NCBI GenBank assembly: GCA_030428615.1
Contig: JAUIDN010000004.1
Location: 1-64,000, forward strand
Reading direction: 5' to 3'
Source: Alphaproteobacteria bacterium
GTDB taxonomy: Bacteria > Pseudomonadota > Alphaproteobacteria > Sphingomonadales > Emcibacteraceae
DNA: 64,000 bases
A program made the translations under genes and the position numbers. The notes under the pieces are model-generated. The model was not told where the DNA came from and made no database searches. It saw only the letters and a list, made by a program, of their open reading frames with translations. Shown here piece by piece: positions 29,027 to 37,897 of this stretch. How positions within the stretch are numbered: the first letter of the stretch is position 1; every line of letters starts with the position of its first letter.

Positions 29027-29419
29027 ATGGGTCGCCATTATTTATTCACAGTTTTTTTCTTTCTAACAGGTGTTGCTTTTGTGAGCGCGCAGGAAGTGCC
29101 CATCGTAACACTTGGTGCTTTGAATAAAATTACCGCGAAACTTGAAACCATTAATGTAAGACAGAATGAAACAGTGAAATTCGGCACGCTGGAAATCACC
29201 ATGCGTAATTGTCGCTCGAACCCACCGGAAGAAACCCCTGAATCTGTCGCATTTCTTGAAGTTGTGGATCTTGGCCATTCGGGGGAGCCGACAGAAGTAT
29301 TTACTGGCTGGATGTTTGCTTCAAGTCCGGCTGTTTCACCACTTGAACATGCGGTCTATGATGTTTGGGTCACCGACTGTAAAATGGTTGATCCATCGGC
29401 GTCTTCTGACAGCGAATAA
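29027..29419 (+). CDS. DUF2155 periplasmic protein
   Basis: 130 residues with a signal peptide (ends FVSAQ, about residue 22). The core [34 protein letters not shown], then [27 protein letters not shown], is the DUF2155 signature, with two cysteines that could form a disulfide. Function is unknown. In Alphaproteobacteria it is regularly near NDUFA12 and the aroQ-accBC-aat cluster, as here. Its 3' 64 bp overlap the 3' end of aat on the other strand. Confidence 0.88.
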   Translation: MGRHYLFTVFFFLTGVAFVSAQEVPIVTLGALNKITAKLETINVRQNETVKFGTLEITMRNCRSNPPEETPESVAFLEVVDLGHSGEPTEVFTGWMFASSPAVSPLEHAVYDVWVTDCKMVDPSASSDSE

Positions 29420-30012
29420 AAATCAGCCTGATCAAGCTCAAGCGCCTGTTTTAATTTTTCATGGTATTCAGCACGCGGTATTTCAATCGCGCCAAACTGG
29501 CTTAAGTGATCCGTGACAAATTGGGTATCAAGAAGCTCATAACCGCCAACCTTGAGACGCGCGACCAGGTAAACAAGTGCTATTTTACTGGCATCTGTAA
29601 CGTCATGAAACATGCTTTCACCGCAAAAGGCGCCGTTAAGAGACACACCATAAAGACCTCCCACAAGTTTATCATCCTGCCAGCATTCCACCGAATGCGC
29701 ATACCCAAGTTCGTGAAGCTCCACATAGCGTTCCAGGATCAGATCATTGATCCAGGTATTTTGTCGCTCAATATTTTTTGTTGGCTCCGCGCATTTTAAC
29801 ATGACATCACGAAAAGCGGTATTGATGCGAACATCAAACGGTTCCGACCGGATTTTGCGCGCCAGTTTTTTGGGGACGTGAAATTTATCAAGCGGAAATA
29901 TCCCCCGCTCATCGGGGTCAACCCAAAATACATCTTCCGCGTCCGCACTTTCCGCCATTGGAAAAATGCCCTGCATATATGCACTTAGCAGGAGTTCTTT
30001 TGTGATCTCCAT
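29356..30012 (-). CDS. aat: Leucyl/phenylalanyl-tRNA--protein transferase
   Basis: 218 residues. Aat adds Leu or Phe from tRNA to proteins with N-terminal Arg or Lys, marking them for ClpS-ClpAP degradation. Family motifs are [33 protein letters not shown], and the later [19 protein letters not shown] with [16 protein letters not shown]. It is the last gene of aroQ-accB-accC-aat, 9 nt after accC. The C-terminal tail is encoded inside a 64-bp convergent overlap with DUF2155. Confidence 0.95.
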   Translation of the reverse strand: MEITKELLLSAYMQGIFPMAESADAEDVFWVDPDERGIFPLDKFHVPKKLARKIRSEPFDVRINTAFRDVMLKCAEPTKNIERQNTWINDLILERYVELHELGYAHSVECWQDDKLVGGLYGVSLNGAFCGESMFHDVTDASKIALVYLVARLKVGGYELLDTQFVTDHLSQFGAIEIPRAEYHEKLKQALELDQADFYSLSEDADGSTILQSVTQTS

Positions 30013-30021
30013 TTTGCGCCT

Positions 30022-31371
30022 TTATTCAGATTTAAGGCTGTCCAGATATTTTTCAAGCCAGTGAATATTATAATCACCATTGATAAAATCATCTTCGCGG
30101 ATCAGCATCTGATGCAGCGGTATGGTTGTTTTAATGCCATCAATTACATATTCTTCCAATGCACGGCGAAGCCGCATCAGGCATTCGTTTCTGGTTTTTC
30201 CGTGAACAATAAGTTTGGCAATCATGCTATCATAATGAGGCGGTATCCGGTAGCGGGTATAAAGACCGCTATCAACCCGAACATCAAGTCCACCCGGCGT
30301 GTGATAATCCGTTACCTGTCCCGGTGAAGGCATAAAGGTAAATGGGTCCTCTGCATTGATCCGGCACTCAATCGCGTGGCCAGAAAATTTAATGTCTTTT
30401 TGATCATATTTGAGCGGTAGACCATCGGCGATCTGGATTTGTTCACGAACAAGATCAATACCGGTGATCATTTCCGTTACAGGATGCTCCACCTGCAGGC
30501 GGGTATTCATTTCAATGAAATAAAATTCGCCGTTTTCATATAAAAATTCGATCGTTCCGGCGCCGCGGTAACCAAGTGTTTGAATTGCTTTTCGGCAAAT
30601 TTCACCAATTTCATCACGTTCTTTTGAATTAAGGGCGGGTGAAGGGCTTTCTTCAAGCACCTTTTGATGTCGGCGTTGCAGCGAGCAGTCCCGTTCTCCA
30701 AGATGTACGACGTTACCGTGGGTATCCGCAAGCACCTGAATTTCAATATGTCGTGGTGTTGTAAGAAACTTTTCCAAATAAACCGTTCCATCACCAAAGG
30801 CCGCGGCGGCTTCACGCTGCGCTGAGGAAACGGCAAGTTCAAGCTGGCTTTCATCATGGACGATTTTCATTCCCCGACCACCACCGCCGGATGCGGCTTT
30901 AACGATCACCGGATAACCGATTTTCGTGGCGATTTTCGCGGCTTCTTTAAATTCGCTGACCTCACCATCAGAGCCGGGAACAACCGGAATGCCAGCTTTT
31001 TTTACGGCTTCCTTCGCGGATATTTTATCGCCCATAAGGTTGATGTGCTCCGCAGTTGGGCCGATGAAGATGATGCCGTGCTTTTCAATGATTTCTGCGA
31101 ATTTTGCGCTTTCGGAAAGAAAGCCGTAGCCCGGGTGGATTGCGTCAGCGCCGGTAATTTCGGCTGCTGAAATAATAGCCGGTATATTAAGATAACTATC
31201 CGTTGATGAAGGCGGGCCGATACACACGCTTTCATCGGCGAGGCGGACATGCATGGCATTTTCGTCTGCGGTGGAATGAACCGCCACCGTTTTGATGCCC
31301 ATTTCATGGCAGGCACGATGGATGCGAAGGGCAATTTCCCCGCGGTTGGCAATAAGTACTTTTTCAATCAT
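30022..31371 (-). CDS. accC: Biotin carboxylase subunit of acetyl-CoA carboxylase
   Basis: 449 residues. AccC uses ATP and bicarbonate to carboxylate biotin on AccB, the first half of malonyl-CoA formation for fatty acid synthesis. Motifs include [18 protein letters not shown], the glycine-rich ATP loop [26 protein letters not shown] and [12 protein letters not shown]. It is 11 nt after accB in the same operon. Confidence 0.97.
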   Translation of the reverse strand: MIEKVLIANRGEIALRIHRACHEMGIKTVAVHSTADENAMHVRLADESVCIGPPSSTDSYLNIPAIISAAEITGADAIHPGYGFLSESAKFAEIIEKHGIIFIGPTAEHINLMGDKISAKEAVKKAGIPVVPGSDGEVSEFKEAAKIATKIGYPVIVKAASGGGGRGMKIVHDESQLELAVSSAQREAAAAFGDGTVYLEKFLTTPRHIEIQVLADTHGNVVHLGERDCSLQRRHQKVLEESPSPALNSKERDEIGEICRKAIQTLGYRGAGTIEFLYENGEFYFIEMNTRLQVEHPVTEMITGIDLVREQIQIADGLPLKYDQKDIKFSGHAIECRINAEDPFTFMPSPGQVTDYHTPGGLDVRVDSGLYTRYRIPPHYDSMIAKLIVHGKTRNECLMRLRRALEEYVIDGIKTTIPLHQMLIREDDFINGDYNIHWLEKYLDSLKSE

Positions 31372-31382
31372 ATTTGCTACCG

Positions 31383-31841
31383 CTATTCAATTATAACCAG
31401 CGCTTCGCCATATTCGACGGGCTGTGCATTTTCAACCATAATGGCTTTTACAACACCACCCTTGGTCGCGTGTATCTGATTCATGACTTTCATGGCTTCT
31501 ACAATAAGGATTGTCTGACCGGCGGAAACGGTATCACCCACACTGATGAACGGATCTGCTGTTGGGTCCGGGGAAGTATAAATGGTGCCAACCATTGGCG
31601 AAAAAACCGTTCCCGGATGATCTGCCGGTGCTGCTGTGCTTTCCGCTGCAGGGGCGGGTGCAGTAGATGCGGCAACTGCTGGCGCGGGTGCAGGGGCGCT
31701 AGCGACATGGACAGTGGCTCCAGCTCGGCAAAGCTTTACCTTTCGTTCTCCGTCTTCTACCTCAATTTCGGTAAGGTCGGTTTCATTAAGCAGTTCAGCG
31801 AGGTCACGTATTAACTGTGTGTCGACTTGCATTTTTGCCAT
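31383..31841 (-). CDS. accB: Biotin carboxyl carrier protein of acetyl-CoA carboxylase
   Basis: 152 residues from ATG 31841 ([15 protein letters not shown]), chosen because AAGGA lies just upstream and the family begins there. An Ala/Pro-rich flexible linker (about residues 50-80) connects to the biotinyl domain. Biotin is attached to Lys118 in EAMKVMNQ. It shuttles carboxyl groups between AccC and the carboxyltransferase. It lies 31 nt after aroQ and 11 nt before accC. Confidence 0.96.
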   Translation of the reverse strand: MAKMQVDTQLIRDLAELLNETDLTEIEVEDGERKVKLCRAGATVHVASAPAPAPAVAASTAPAPAAESTAAPADHPGTVFSPMVGTIYTSPDPTADPFISVGDTVSAGQTILIVEAMKVMNQIHATKGGVVKAIMVENAQPVEYGEALVIIE

Positions 31842-31872
31842 TTCTTTTAATCCTTTTAATAATTCCCGTTTT

Positions 31873-32310
31873 TTATTTAAGCATATTATGCGCTGCATCA
31901 ACAGCCATTAAATAGCCAATCGCTCCAAATCCGGTAATCATACCCGCTGCTGCTGCAGAAATATATGAATGATGTCTGAATTCTTCGCGTTTAAATATAT
32001 TAGATAAGTGTACTTCAATGGTGGGTGTGCCAACAGCAAGAAGAGCATCCATAATCGCAACCGAAGTATGGGTGAACGCACCGGCGTTGATAATGATAGC
32101 ATCGTGTGCTTCTCGGGCTTCCTGTATCCAGCCGACAATTTCACCTTCCACATTGCTTTGGCGAAAATCGATGGAAAGCGAAAGCGTTTCCGCCTTTTCC
32201 GTCATTTTATTTTTGATGTCGTCAAGGGTCTCCGCACCATATATCTCTGGTTCCCGTGTGCCCAGAAGATTAAGGTTTGGGCCATTGATCACCAATATTG
32301 ATTTTGTCAT
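31873..32310 (-). CDS. aroQ: 3-dehydroquinate dehydratase, type II
   Basis: 145 residues from ATG 32310 ([25 protein letters not shown]), with SD AGGGA. It dehydrates 3-dehydroquinate in the shikimate pathway. The N-terminal [17 protein letters not shown] carries the catalytic Tyr, [10 protein letters not shown] the active-site Asn region, and [20 protein letters not shown] the substrate loop. The frame extends further upstream but without family similarity. It is first in aroQ-accB-accC-aat, divergent from thiS. Confidence 0.96.
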   Translation of the reverse strand: MTKSILVINGPNLNLLGTREPEIYGAETLDDIKNKMTEKAETLSLSIDFRQSNVEGEIVGWIQEAREAHDAIIINAGAFTHTSVAIMDALLAVGTPTIEVHLSNIFKREEFRHHSYISAAAAGMITGFGAIGYLMAVDAAHNMLK

Positions 32311-32400
32311 ATTTCCCTGCTGACTTATTATCATTAGATATGTATATAATACTATAAACATGATTTGAAAACAGCCATTATTGAATTTGAGGCAATATTG

Positions 32401-32604
32401 ATGATTAACGTGACCATTAATGGTGACACGCACAGCTTGGACAGCGATTTGAATTTAAACGACCTTCTTCGCGAATTAGACATTGAAGAAGATAAGGTCG
32501 CGATTGAGCATAACCGCGAAATCGTCCCGAAAAGCACGTTCGACCGGGTGATGATCAGAGATGGTGACAATCTCGAAATTGTTCATTTCATTGGTGGCGG
32601 CTAA
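32401..32604 (+). CDS. thiS: Sulfur carrier protein ThiS
   Basis: 67 residues from ATG 32401 ([16 protein letters not shown]), with GAGG upstream, ending in the Gly-Gly tail (IGGG) that is thiocarboxylated. ThiS delivers sulfur for the thiazole part of thiamine. Ubiquitin-like beta-grasp size. It is followed 9 nt later by thiG, its partner. Only about 90 bp separate it from divergent aroQ, and no TPP riboswitch is evident there. Confidence 0.93.
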   Translation: MINVTINGDTHSLDSDLNLNDLLRELDIEEDKVAIEHNREIVPKSTFDRVMIRDGDNLEIVHFIGGG

Positions 32605-32613
32605 GGAAGAAGA

Positions 32614-33384
32614 ATGACAGATAAATTGATCGTGGCGGGAAAGGAATATTCCTCCCGTCTTATTGTTGGCACGGGTAAATATAAAGATTTCGATGAAACG
32701 AAACGGGCGGTTGAGGCATCGGGTGCTGAGATCGTCACCGTTGCCGTACGCCGGGTTAATATTTCAAAACCGGGTGAGCCGATGCTGGTCGATTATCTTG
32801 ACCCCAAAAAATATACATATCTTCCCAACACGGCCGGGTGCTTTACCGGGGATGATGCGGTACGTACATTGCGCCTTGCCCGTGAAGCGGGGGGCTTTGA
32901 ACTTGTGAAGTTGGAAGTGTTGGGGGATCAAAAAACACTGTATCCCAATATGCCGGAAACCGTGGAAGCGGCCAAGACACTGATCAAGGAAGGTTTTCAG
33001 GTGATGGTTTACTGCAATGATGACCCGATACAGGCAAAAATCCTGGAAGATATCGGCTGCTGCGCCATTATGCCTCTCGGTGCGCCGATCGGGTCCGGGC
33101 TTGGTATCCAAAACCCGGTGGGAATCCGTATCATTGTTGAAAACGCGTCTGTTCCTGTCCTGGTTGATGCCGGGGTCGGTACAGCGTCCGAAGCGGCGCA
33201 GGCCATGGAACTTGGCTGTGATGCGGTTCTCATGAACACGGCAATTGCTGAAGCAAAAGACCCGGTCAGAATGGCCCGCGCTATGAAACACGCCGTGCAG
33301 GCGGGCAGGGATGCCTACCTCGCCGGGCGTATGCCGAAAAAACTTTACGCCGATCCGTCATCACCGCTCGCGGGCTTGATATAG
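32614..33384 (+). CDS. thiG: Thiazole synthase
   Basis: 256 residues. ThiG joins deoxyxylulose phosphate, ThiS-carried sulfur and dehydroglycine into thiazole phosphate. Motifs [29 protein letters not shown] (with the Schiff-base Lys) and [18 protein letters not shown] are intact. The last 222 bp, from GTTGATGC at 33163 to the stop, are duplicated at 34930-35151, fused behind a capA fragment. No thiO, thiC or thiE is adjacent. Confidence 0.96.
   Translation: MTDKLIVAGKEYSSRLIVGTGKYKDFDETKRAVEASGAEIVTVAVRRVNISKPGEPMLVDYLDPKKYTYLPNTAGCFTGDDAVRTLRLAREAGGFELVKLEVLGDQKTLYPNMPETVEAAKTLIKEGFQVMVYCNDDPIQAKILEDIGCCAIMPLGAPIGSGLGIQNPVGIRIIVENASVPVLVDAGVGTASEAAQAMELGCDAVLMNTAIAEAKDPVRMARAMKHAVQAGRDAYLAGRMPKKLYADPSSPLAGLI
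33163..33384 (+). repeat. thiG 3'-end repeat, parental copy
   Basis: This stretch recurs at 34930-35151 with only a handful of base changes (for example LGCDAV versus LDCDVV at the protein level). Similarity begins at the 8-bp junction GTTGATGC and ends at the stop codon; sequences beyond the stops differ. Confidence 0.85.
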
Positions 33385-33430
33385 TGTGGCGGTGTTGAAT
33401 TTATAAAATAATTAAAGTTTTCTAGGGCCA

Positions 33431-34540
33431 TCAATTCGCTATCTGATATTCCATCTTAATTCTCACACCCTTTGTAGTCACTAGCTTTCCATTTTTAACG
33501 CTCGGTGCGTAGCGGTATTTACTAATTGCTTTAATACTGGTTTTTTCAAAACCTTTGTGTGAGCTATCCAAAACTTCGATATCTCTTGTAATCCCGTTTT
33601 CGTCGACCACAAATTGAAGTAATGCCCACCCACCTTTGCCAATTCTAGAAAGTGAATCTGGGAATTCTGCTTTTGAACGGTAAATTGGCTCTACATATAC
33701 ATCAAAATCCGTTGGGCGTTCGACGGCTACAGCGCGGCAATGCTCAGTGGCCTTGTCTGAATATCCCATATCTTCGTAGAGATTGACAAGAAAAGCATGT
33801 GTTGATAATGCAACTTCGTGACCAGGCAGGCCGTTCTTACTATAAATGTCCAAAACTCTTAGAAATTTCTCTTCTGCTGCATCTCGTTTTTTCTTAAACA
33901 TATCAATCTTTGCTTGGAAAAATAATGCCTGGCCGATGTTAGTGAAATCCTTGCCTTGTTCCTCTTCATAGAGTTCAATTGCCTCCTGCATATTTTTGTA
34001 TGACTTTGATAAACTACTAGCCTTGGAGTAAAGGGATCCCATATACAGTTTCGTATTTGCGCGTTGCATGTTTGTAATGTTAAACCCGTCGATAATTTTG
34101 TCTAGTTTATCTATATGACCAGCCCACGACGTGATCGTTTTCACATTAACGTATGCAGTTATGTAGTTAAGGTATTGAGATAGATATGATTGATCAAAAG
34201 GTTTATCCATTTTTTCAAGAATTCTGAAATAAACTTGATATAAGTCGACTGCTTTCTCCTCGAATTTGTTGCTATAATCTTTACCTTTTTCATCATAAAG
34301 GCTCGCAAGATTATAGGTCACGACCGCTGTGTTCATATGGTTTTTGCCATAGGCTTTTAGCGCAACCTCACGAACTTTCTCCGCAACTTCAATGATTGGA
34401 TCAATTTCCTCAGAACTTGCATAAAGATCATTAAATTCTGCGTAGAGACGTTTAAATTCCGCCTTGTCCGCAGCATCATCAGCAAACGAAAGCGACGTTG
34501 AGAATAGAATGAAAAGAATTACTAAAAGATATTTGAACAT
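33431..34540 (-). CDS. Exported TPR-like protein with C-terminal TonB domain (copy A)
   Basis: 369 residues from ATG 34540 (MFKYLLVILFILFSTSLSFA), chosen because GGGGAA precedes it and a promoter lies further upstream; a longer frame to 34603 would run through that promoter. After the signal peptide (about 20 residues) come helical repeats that look like TPRs (TYNLASLYDEKG, then QALFFQAKIDMFKKKRDAAEEKFLRVLDIY). The C-terminal 80 residues form a TonB-type domain (GGWALLQFVVDENGITRDIEVLDSS, ending KMEYQIAN). There is no anchoring transmembrane helix other than the signal peptide. The first ~50 residues match copy B (35227) almost exactly, but the remaining body does not. Role unknown. Confidence 0.8.
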   Translation of the reverse strand: MFKYLLVILFILFSTSLSFADDAADKAEFKRLYAEFNDLYASSEEIDPIIEVAEKVREVALKAYGKNHMNTAVVTYNLASLYDEKGKDYSNKFEEKAVDLYQVYFRILEKMDKPFDQSYLSQYLNYITAYVNVKTITSWAGHIDKLDKIIDGFNITNMQRANTKLYMGSLYSKASSLSKSYKNMQEAIELYEEEQGKDFTNIGQALFFQAKIDMFKKKRDAAEEKFLRVLDIYSKNGLPGHEVALSTHAFLVNLYEDMGYSDKATEHCRAVAVERPTDFDVYVEPIYRSKAEFPDSLSRIGKGGWALLQFVVDENGITRDIEVLDSSHKGFEKTSIKAISKYRYAPSVKNGKLVTTKGVRIKMEYQIAN

Positions 34541-34606
34541 ATATTTCCCCAAGTTTTGGTAATAATCAGACAGAAGCATACTGCAATCAGGGTGTTTTTT
34601 CAAGCC
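34388..34606 (-). repeat. Promoter and N-terminus repeat, copy A
   Basis: About 219 bp covering the promoter and the first ~50 codons of copy A. It is nearly identical to 36240-36462 (about ten differences by eye). Similarity falls off rapidly inside the genes beyond this block. Confidence 0.85.
34575..34603 (-). promoter_or_regulatory. Sigma-70-type promoter of copy A
   Basis: On the minus strand TTGAAA (34603-34598), 17-nt spacer, TATGCT (34580-34575), 35 bp upstream of the start codon. The same promoter precedes copy B. Confidence 0.55.
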
Positions 34607-34607
34607 A

Positions 34608-35151
34608 CCGGGGGTTTTAGCATGGCGCTTACCGGGGATTCCATCATCACCCGTCCATTATCGCCTATACGGAACCGGAATTTCTCGAAATGATTGAACT
34701 GATCCGGTCTTCGAATATGGCGTTTACCAATCTGGAAATGCTGTTTCACGATTATGGACCCTATCCCATGGCGGTCAGTGGCGGGATCTATATGCGGGGG
34801 GACCCGAAACTGGCAAAGGAATTGGTATGGGCGGGGTTTGACATGGTTTCGCGCGCCAATAACCATACCGGTGATTATGGGGTTTTGGGGCAGCAGCTTA
34901 CAACAAAATATGTGCGCGAAGCGGGGCTTGTTGATGCCGGGGTCGGTACAGCGTCCGAAGCGGCGCAGGCCATGGAACTTGACTGTGATGTGGTTCTCAT
35001 GAACACGGCGATTGCTGAAGCAAAAGACCCGGTCAGAATGGCCCGCGCCATGAACCTTGCGGTACAGGCGGGCAGGGATGCCTACCTCGCCGGGCGTATG
35101 CCGAAAAAACTTTACGCCGATCCGTCATCCCCGCTTGCGGGGTTGATATAA
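34608..35151 (+). pseudogene. Chimeric capA'-'thiG pseudogene
   Basis: Bases 34608-34929 match the 5' part of the capA-like gene (36602-36922), and 34930-35151 match the 3' end of thiG. The join lies in GTTGATGC, an 8-bp sequence present in both parents (36923-36930 and 33163-33170). The capA start codon and signal peptide are missing because 136 bp were lost between short repeats (GCCATCGGGG and GCCACCGGGG in the intact copy). One T is also missing near 34665, shifting the frame. An in-frame chimeric frame of 153 codons survives from 34690, joining [11 protein letters not shown] to [10 protein letters not shown], but without start signals or complete domains it is unlikely to function. Confidence 0.85.
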
Positions 35152-35226
35152 TTACATTGATCAAAATACGTTATGATTATCGTTATTTGTTTTGGGAATA
35201 ATCATCATTTTCCTATACAAGCAGTA

Positions 35227-36396
35227 TTAAAATTCAAACAGTTTTTCCGGTAAAAATTTGCGCCAGGCTCCGAAAGTTGGTTCAAGCATAAATTCTATTC
35301 TGACTGTTGTATCATGAATTTCTATGTTTTTACCTTCAACTATGGGTGGTTCATATTCGTATTTTTTTACTGCGCTGATAGCGGGTTTAACAAACATTCT
35401 GTCGCTAAAATCCACTTCTTTTATATTCTTTGTTCGTCCTTCTTTATCAACTGTAAAATTAACCACCACGTACCCATCCAGACCACTTTCTGCTGCGCGA
35501 GCAGGGTATCGAGGCGGCACGCGTTTTATTGGTACGGGTGAAAAGCTTGTTTTATATACTGATGGATTAAGTTTATGGAGAAGTTCTGAATATTTTTGTC
35601 TTTCTTCTAAATTACCTAAACGCTCATAACTAGTCAAAAGGCTGCCATATGCATCAATTTTTAATTCATTTCCATCAAGTTCAGTTTTTTCAAAAGCAGT
35701 AGCAGCTTGTAAAAGATGGTTGATTGCAACTTCCCAGTTTTTATTAATAATTGAGTGTTTTCCAAGAATAAGGTTTATGCCGCCAGTTCGAATATGACCT
35801 GGGCCAAGTTCTTTAAGATATAATTCCAAAGTATTTTTAAAGTGCGGAATTGCGGTGTCAAAATCCACAAAATCTGCTATTAATATTGCCGCCAGATATT
35901 CATAATTTGCCAAGTCACCAGTATTGATTTTTAAATCATAAGCGATCTTCAGCATATTTTCAGCTATTTCGCTGTTGGCGTGAAATACATTTGAGTGAAA
36001 AGAAGAAACCATATAACGAATGTATTGATTCAAATACAGTTCATCTTTTGGAACATCCAGTTCGTCCAATAGATTGAAATATTCTTCATAAAGATCAAAT
36101 GCCTTGCGCTCGTCAGTACCATTAAATTTTCCACTATCGCCTTTCTCATCATAAAGGATGGCAAGATTATAGGTAACCGAGGCGGTGTTCTGATGGTTTT
36201 TACCGTAAACTTTCGGCGCTAGTTTATAAAGTTTTTCAGCAACCTCAATGATTGGATCAATTTCCTCAGAACTTGCATAAAGATCATTAAATTCTGCGTA
36301 GAGGCGTTTAAATTCCGCCTTGTCCGCGGTATCATCAGCAAACGAAAGCGACGTTGAGAATAGAATGAAAAGAATTGCTAAAAGATATTTGAACAT
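35227..36396 (-). CDS. Exported TPR-like protein with C-terminal TonB domain (copy B)
   Basis: 389 residues from ATG 36396 (MFKYLLAILFILFSTSLSFA). The signal peptide and next ~30 residues are nearly identical to copy A; the middle is related but diverged. TPR-like helices (YNLAILYDEKGD and onwards) lead into a C-terminal TonB-type domain: VPPRYPARAAESGLDGYVVVNFTVDKEGRTKNIKEV, close to the TonB consensus. Copy A lacks the YP-A motif, so only copy B keeps the canonical start of the domain. It sits between the chimeric pseudogene and capA, in the same orientation as copy A, with the same promoter. Function unknown; the domain suggests contact with envelope partners. Confidence 0.8.
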   Translation of the reverse strand: MFKYLLAILFILFSTSLSFADDTADKAEFKRLYAEFNDLYASSEEIDPIIEVAEKLYKLAPKVYGKNHQNTASVTYNLAILYDEKGDSGKFNGTDERKAFDLYEEYFNLLDELDVPKDELYLNQYIRYMVSSFHSNVFHANSEIAENMLKIAYDLKINTGDLANYEYLAAILIADFVDFDTAIPHFKNTLELYLKELGPGHIRTGGINLILGKHSIINKNWEVAINHLLQAATAFEKTELDGNELKIDAYGSLLTSYERLGNLEERQKYSELLHKLNPSVYKTSFSPVPIKRVPPRYPARAAESGLDGYVVVNFTVDKEGRTKNIKEVDFSDRMFVKPAISAVKKYEYEPPIVEGKNIEIHDTTVRIEFMLEPTFGAWRKFLPEKLFEF

Positions 36397-36462
36397 ATAT
36401 TTCCCCCAGTTTTGGGAATAATCAGACAGAAGCATACTGCAATCAGGGTGTTTTTTCAAGCC
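36240..36462 (-). repeat. Promoter and N-terminus repeat, copy B
   Basis: Partner of 34388-34606. It extends from the first ~50 codons of copy B through its promoter. The match to copy A resumes downstream in the capA 5' region after the 136 bp that copy A lost. Confidence 0.85.
36431..36459 (-). promoter_or_regulatory. Sigma-70-type promoter of copy B
   Basis: TTGAAA (36459-36454), 17-nt spacer, TATGCT (36436-36431) on the minus strand, identical to the copy A promoter. Confidence 0.55.
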
Positions 36463-36532
36463 ATCGGGGTGGTTGGCGAGCCTATTGATTTAAGCATGGT
36501 GTCGGACTACAATTTAATAAAGGGAGAGGGAA

Positions 36533-37897
36533 ATGAAGAAAATCGCAACACTATATCTGATAATGATTAGCGCCGCTTTAGCGCAGCACAATCAGGCCAC
36601 CGGGGGTTTTAGCATGGCGCTTACCGGGGATTCCATCATCACCCGTCCATTATCGCCTTATACGGAACCGGAATTTCTTGAAATGATTGAACTGATCCGG
36701 TCTTCGGATATGGCGTTTACCAATCTGGAAATGCTGTTTCATGATTATGAACCCTATCCGATGGCGGTTAGCGGCGGGACTTATATGCGGGGGGACCCGA
36801 AACTGGCAAAGGAACTGGTATGGGCGGGGTTTGACATGGTTTCGCGCGCCAATAACCATACCGGTGATTATGGGGTTTTGGGGCAGCAGCTTACAACAAA
36901 ATATGTGCGCGAAGCGGGGCTTGTTGATGCTGGCGTAGGCGGGAGCCTCGCCGAAGCACGCGAAGCCAAATTTCTGGAAACGGGGAAGGCGCGGGTTGCG
37001 CTTATTTCGGTAGCGTCCACCTTTGCCCGTCACATGGCTGCGGGAAGGTCGCGGGATAATGTTCCGCCGCGACCTGGTTTAAACCCGCTTCGTTATTCGC
37101 GGACCTATATATTGCCGGAAGGCGAGTGGGAGAATTTAAGAAAAACGGGGGAAAGCCTCGGCCTGTTCACAACGCAGGACGGTGAGCCACGCGGCACATC
37201 AGAAAACCGGCCAAATGCCTTTAACCTTTATGGTAACTGGTTTGAAAAGGGGGAAAAGGCTGGCGTTCGCACAGAAGCCAACAAAAAAGACATGGATGAA
37301 ATCAATGCCGTTATTCGAAACGCAAAAAAGCTTGCCGATTATGTGATTGTCACAATCCACGCCCACGAACAGAAAGGACCCCGTGAAATTCCGGCGGATT
37401 TTATCGGTGAATTTGCCCGCAGTACCATTGATGCGGGGGCCGATGTATTTGTCGGTCATGGTCCTCATGTTCTGCGCGGAATTGAAATGTATAACGGCAA
37501 ACCGATCCTTTATAGCCTTGGTGATTTTATGTTTCAGAACGAAACGCTGCTCCGGCTTCCAGCGGATAATTATGACCGATATAATCTTGCGGATGATGCG
37601 CATGTCGCCGATTTTAACAACGCGCGCTATGACGGCGGCAAAACTGGGTTTCCCGCGCTTCCGGAAATATGGGAAGCGGTGATCGCCGTTCCCAATTTTA
37701 ATGGTCAGGACTTATCTGAACTGGCCCTTTATCCCATCACACTTGGTCACGGATTACCCGAACAGATACGCGGTCGCCCCCTTTTTGCCAAGGGCGAATT
37801 GGCAAACAAAATACTCAATGACCTTGTGGAAAGATCGACCCCTTACGGTGTTGAGATTGAAAACCGCGACGGTGTTGGCTTTGTAAAGATCAACTAG
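36533..37897 (+). CDS. CapA-family (poly-gamma-glutamate synthesis type) exported protein
   Basis: 454 residues. A signal peptide (MKKIATLYLIMISAALAQ) precedes a metallophosphatase-like CapA domain: [53 protein letters not shown] and VGHGPHVLRGIEMYNGKPILYSLGDF. CapA-type proteins are linked to synthesis or turnover of gamma-glutamyl polymers and related envelope material. No capB or capC is nearby, so the substrate is open. SD GGGAGAGG precedes ATG 36533. Its 5' third is duplicated in the pseudogene at 34608. The 3' end overlaps the MATE gene by 8 bp. Confidence 0.9.
   Translation: MKKIATLYLIMISAALAQHNQATGGFSMALTGDSIITRPLSPYTEPEFLEMIELIRSSDMAFTNLEMLFHDYEPYPMAVSGGTYMRGDPKLAKELVWAGFDMVSRANNHTGDYGVLGQQLTTKYVREAGLVDAGVGGSLAEAREAKFLETGKARVALISVASTFARHMAAGRSRDNVPPRPGLNPLRYSRTYILPEGEWENLRKTGESLGLFTTQDGEPRGTSENRPNAFNLYGNWFEKGEKAGVRTEANKKDMDEINAVIRNAKKLADYVIVTIHAHEQKGPREIPADFIGEFARSTIDAGADVFVGHGPHVLRGIEMYNGKPILYSLGDFMFQNETLLRLPADNYDRYNLADDAHVADFNNARYDGGKTGFPALPEIWEAVIAVPNFNGQDLSELALYPITLGHGLPEQIRGRPLFAKGELANKILNDLVERSTPYGVEIENRDGVGFVKIN

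Noticed and set aside
32311-32400. TPP riboswitch upstream of thiS-thiG
   Set aside because: Only 90 bp are available between divergent genes, and the conserved CUGAGA-type core is missing.
34541-34603. Longer N-terminus for the TonB-domain protein starting at 34603
   Set aside because: The extension covers the TTGAAA-N17-TATGCT promoter and lacks a SD. The start at 34540 has GGGGAA and gives a normal signal peptide; the same reasoning applies to copy B.
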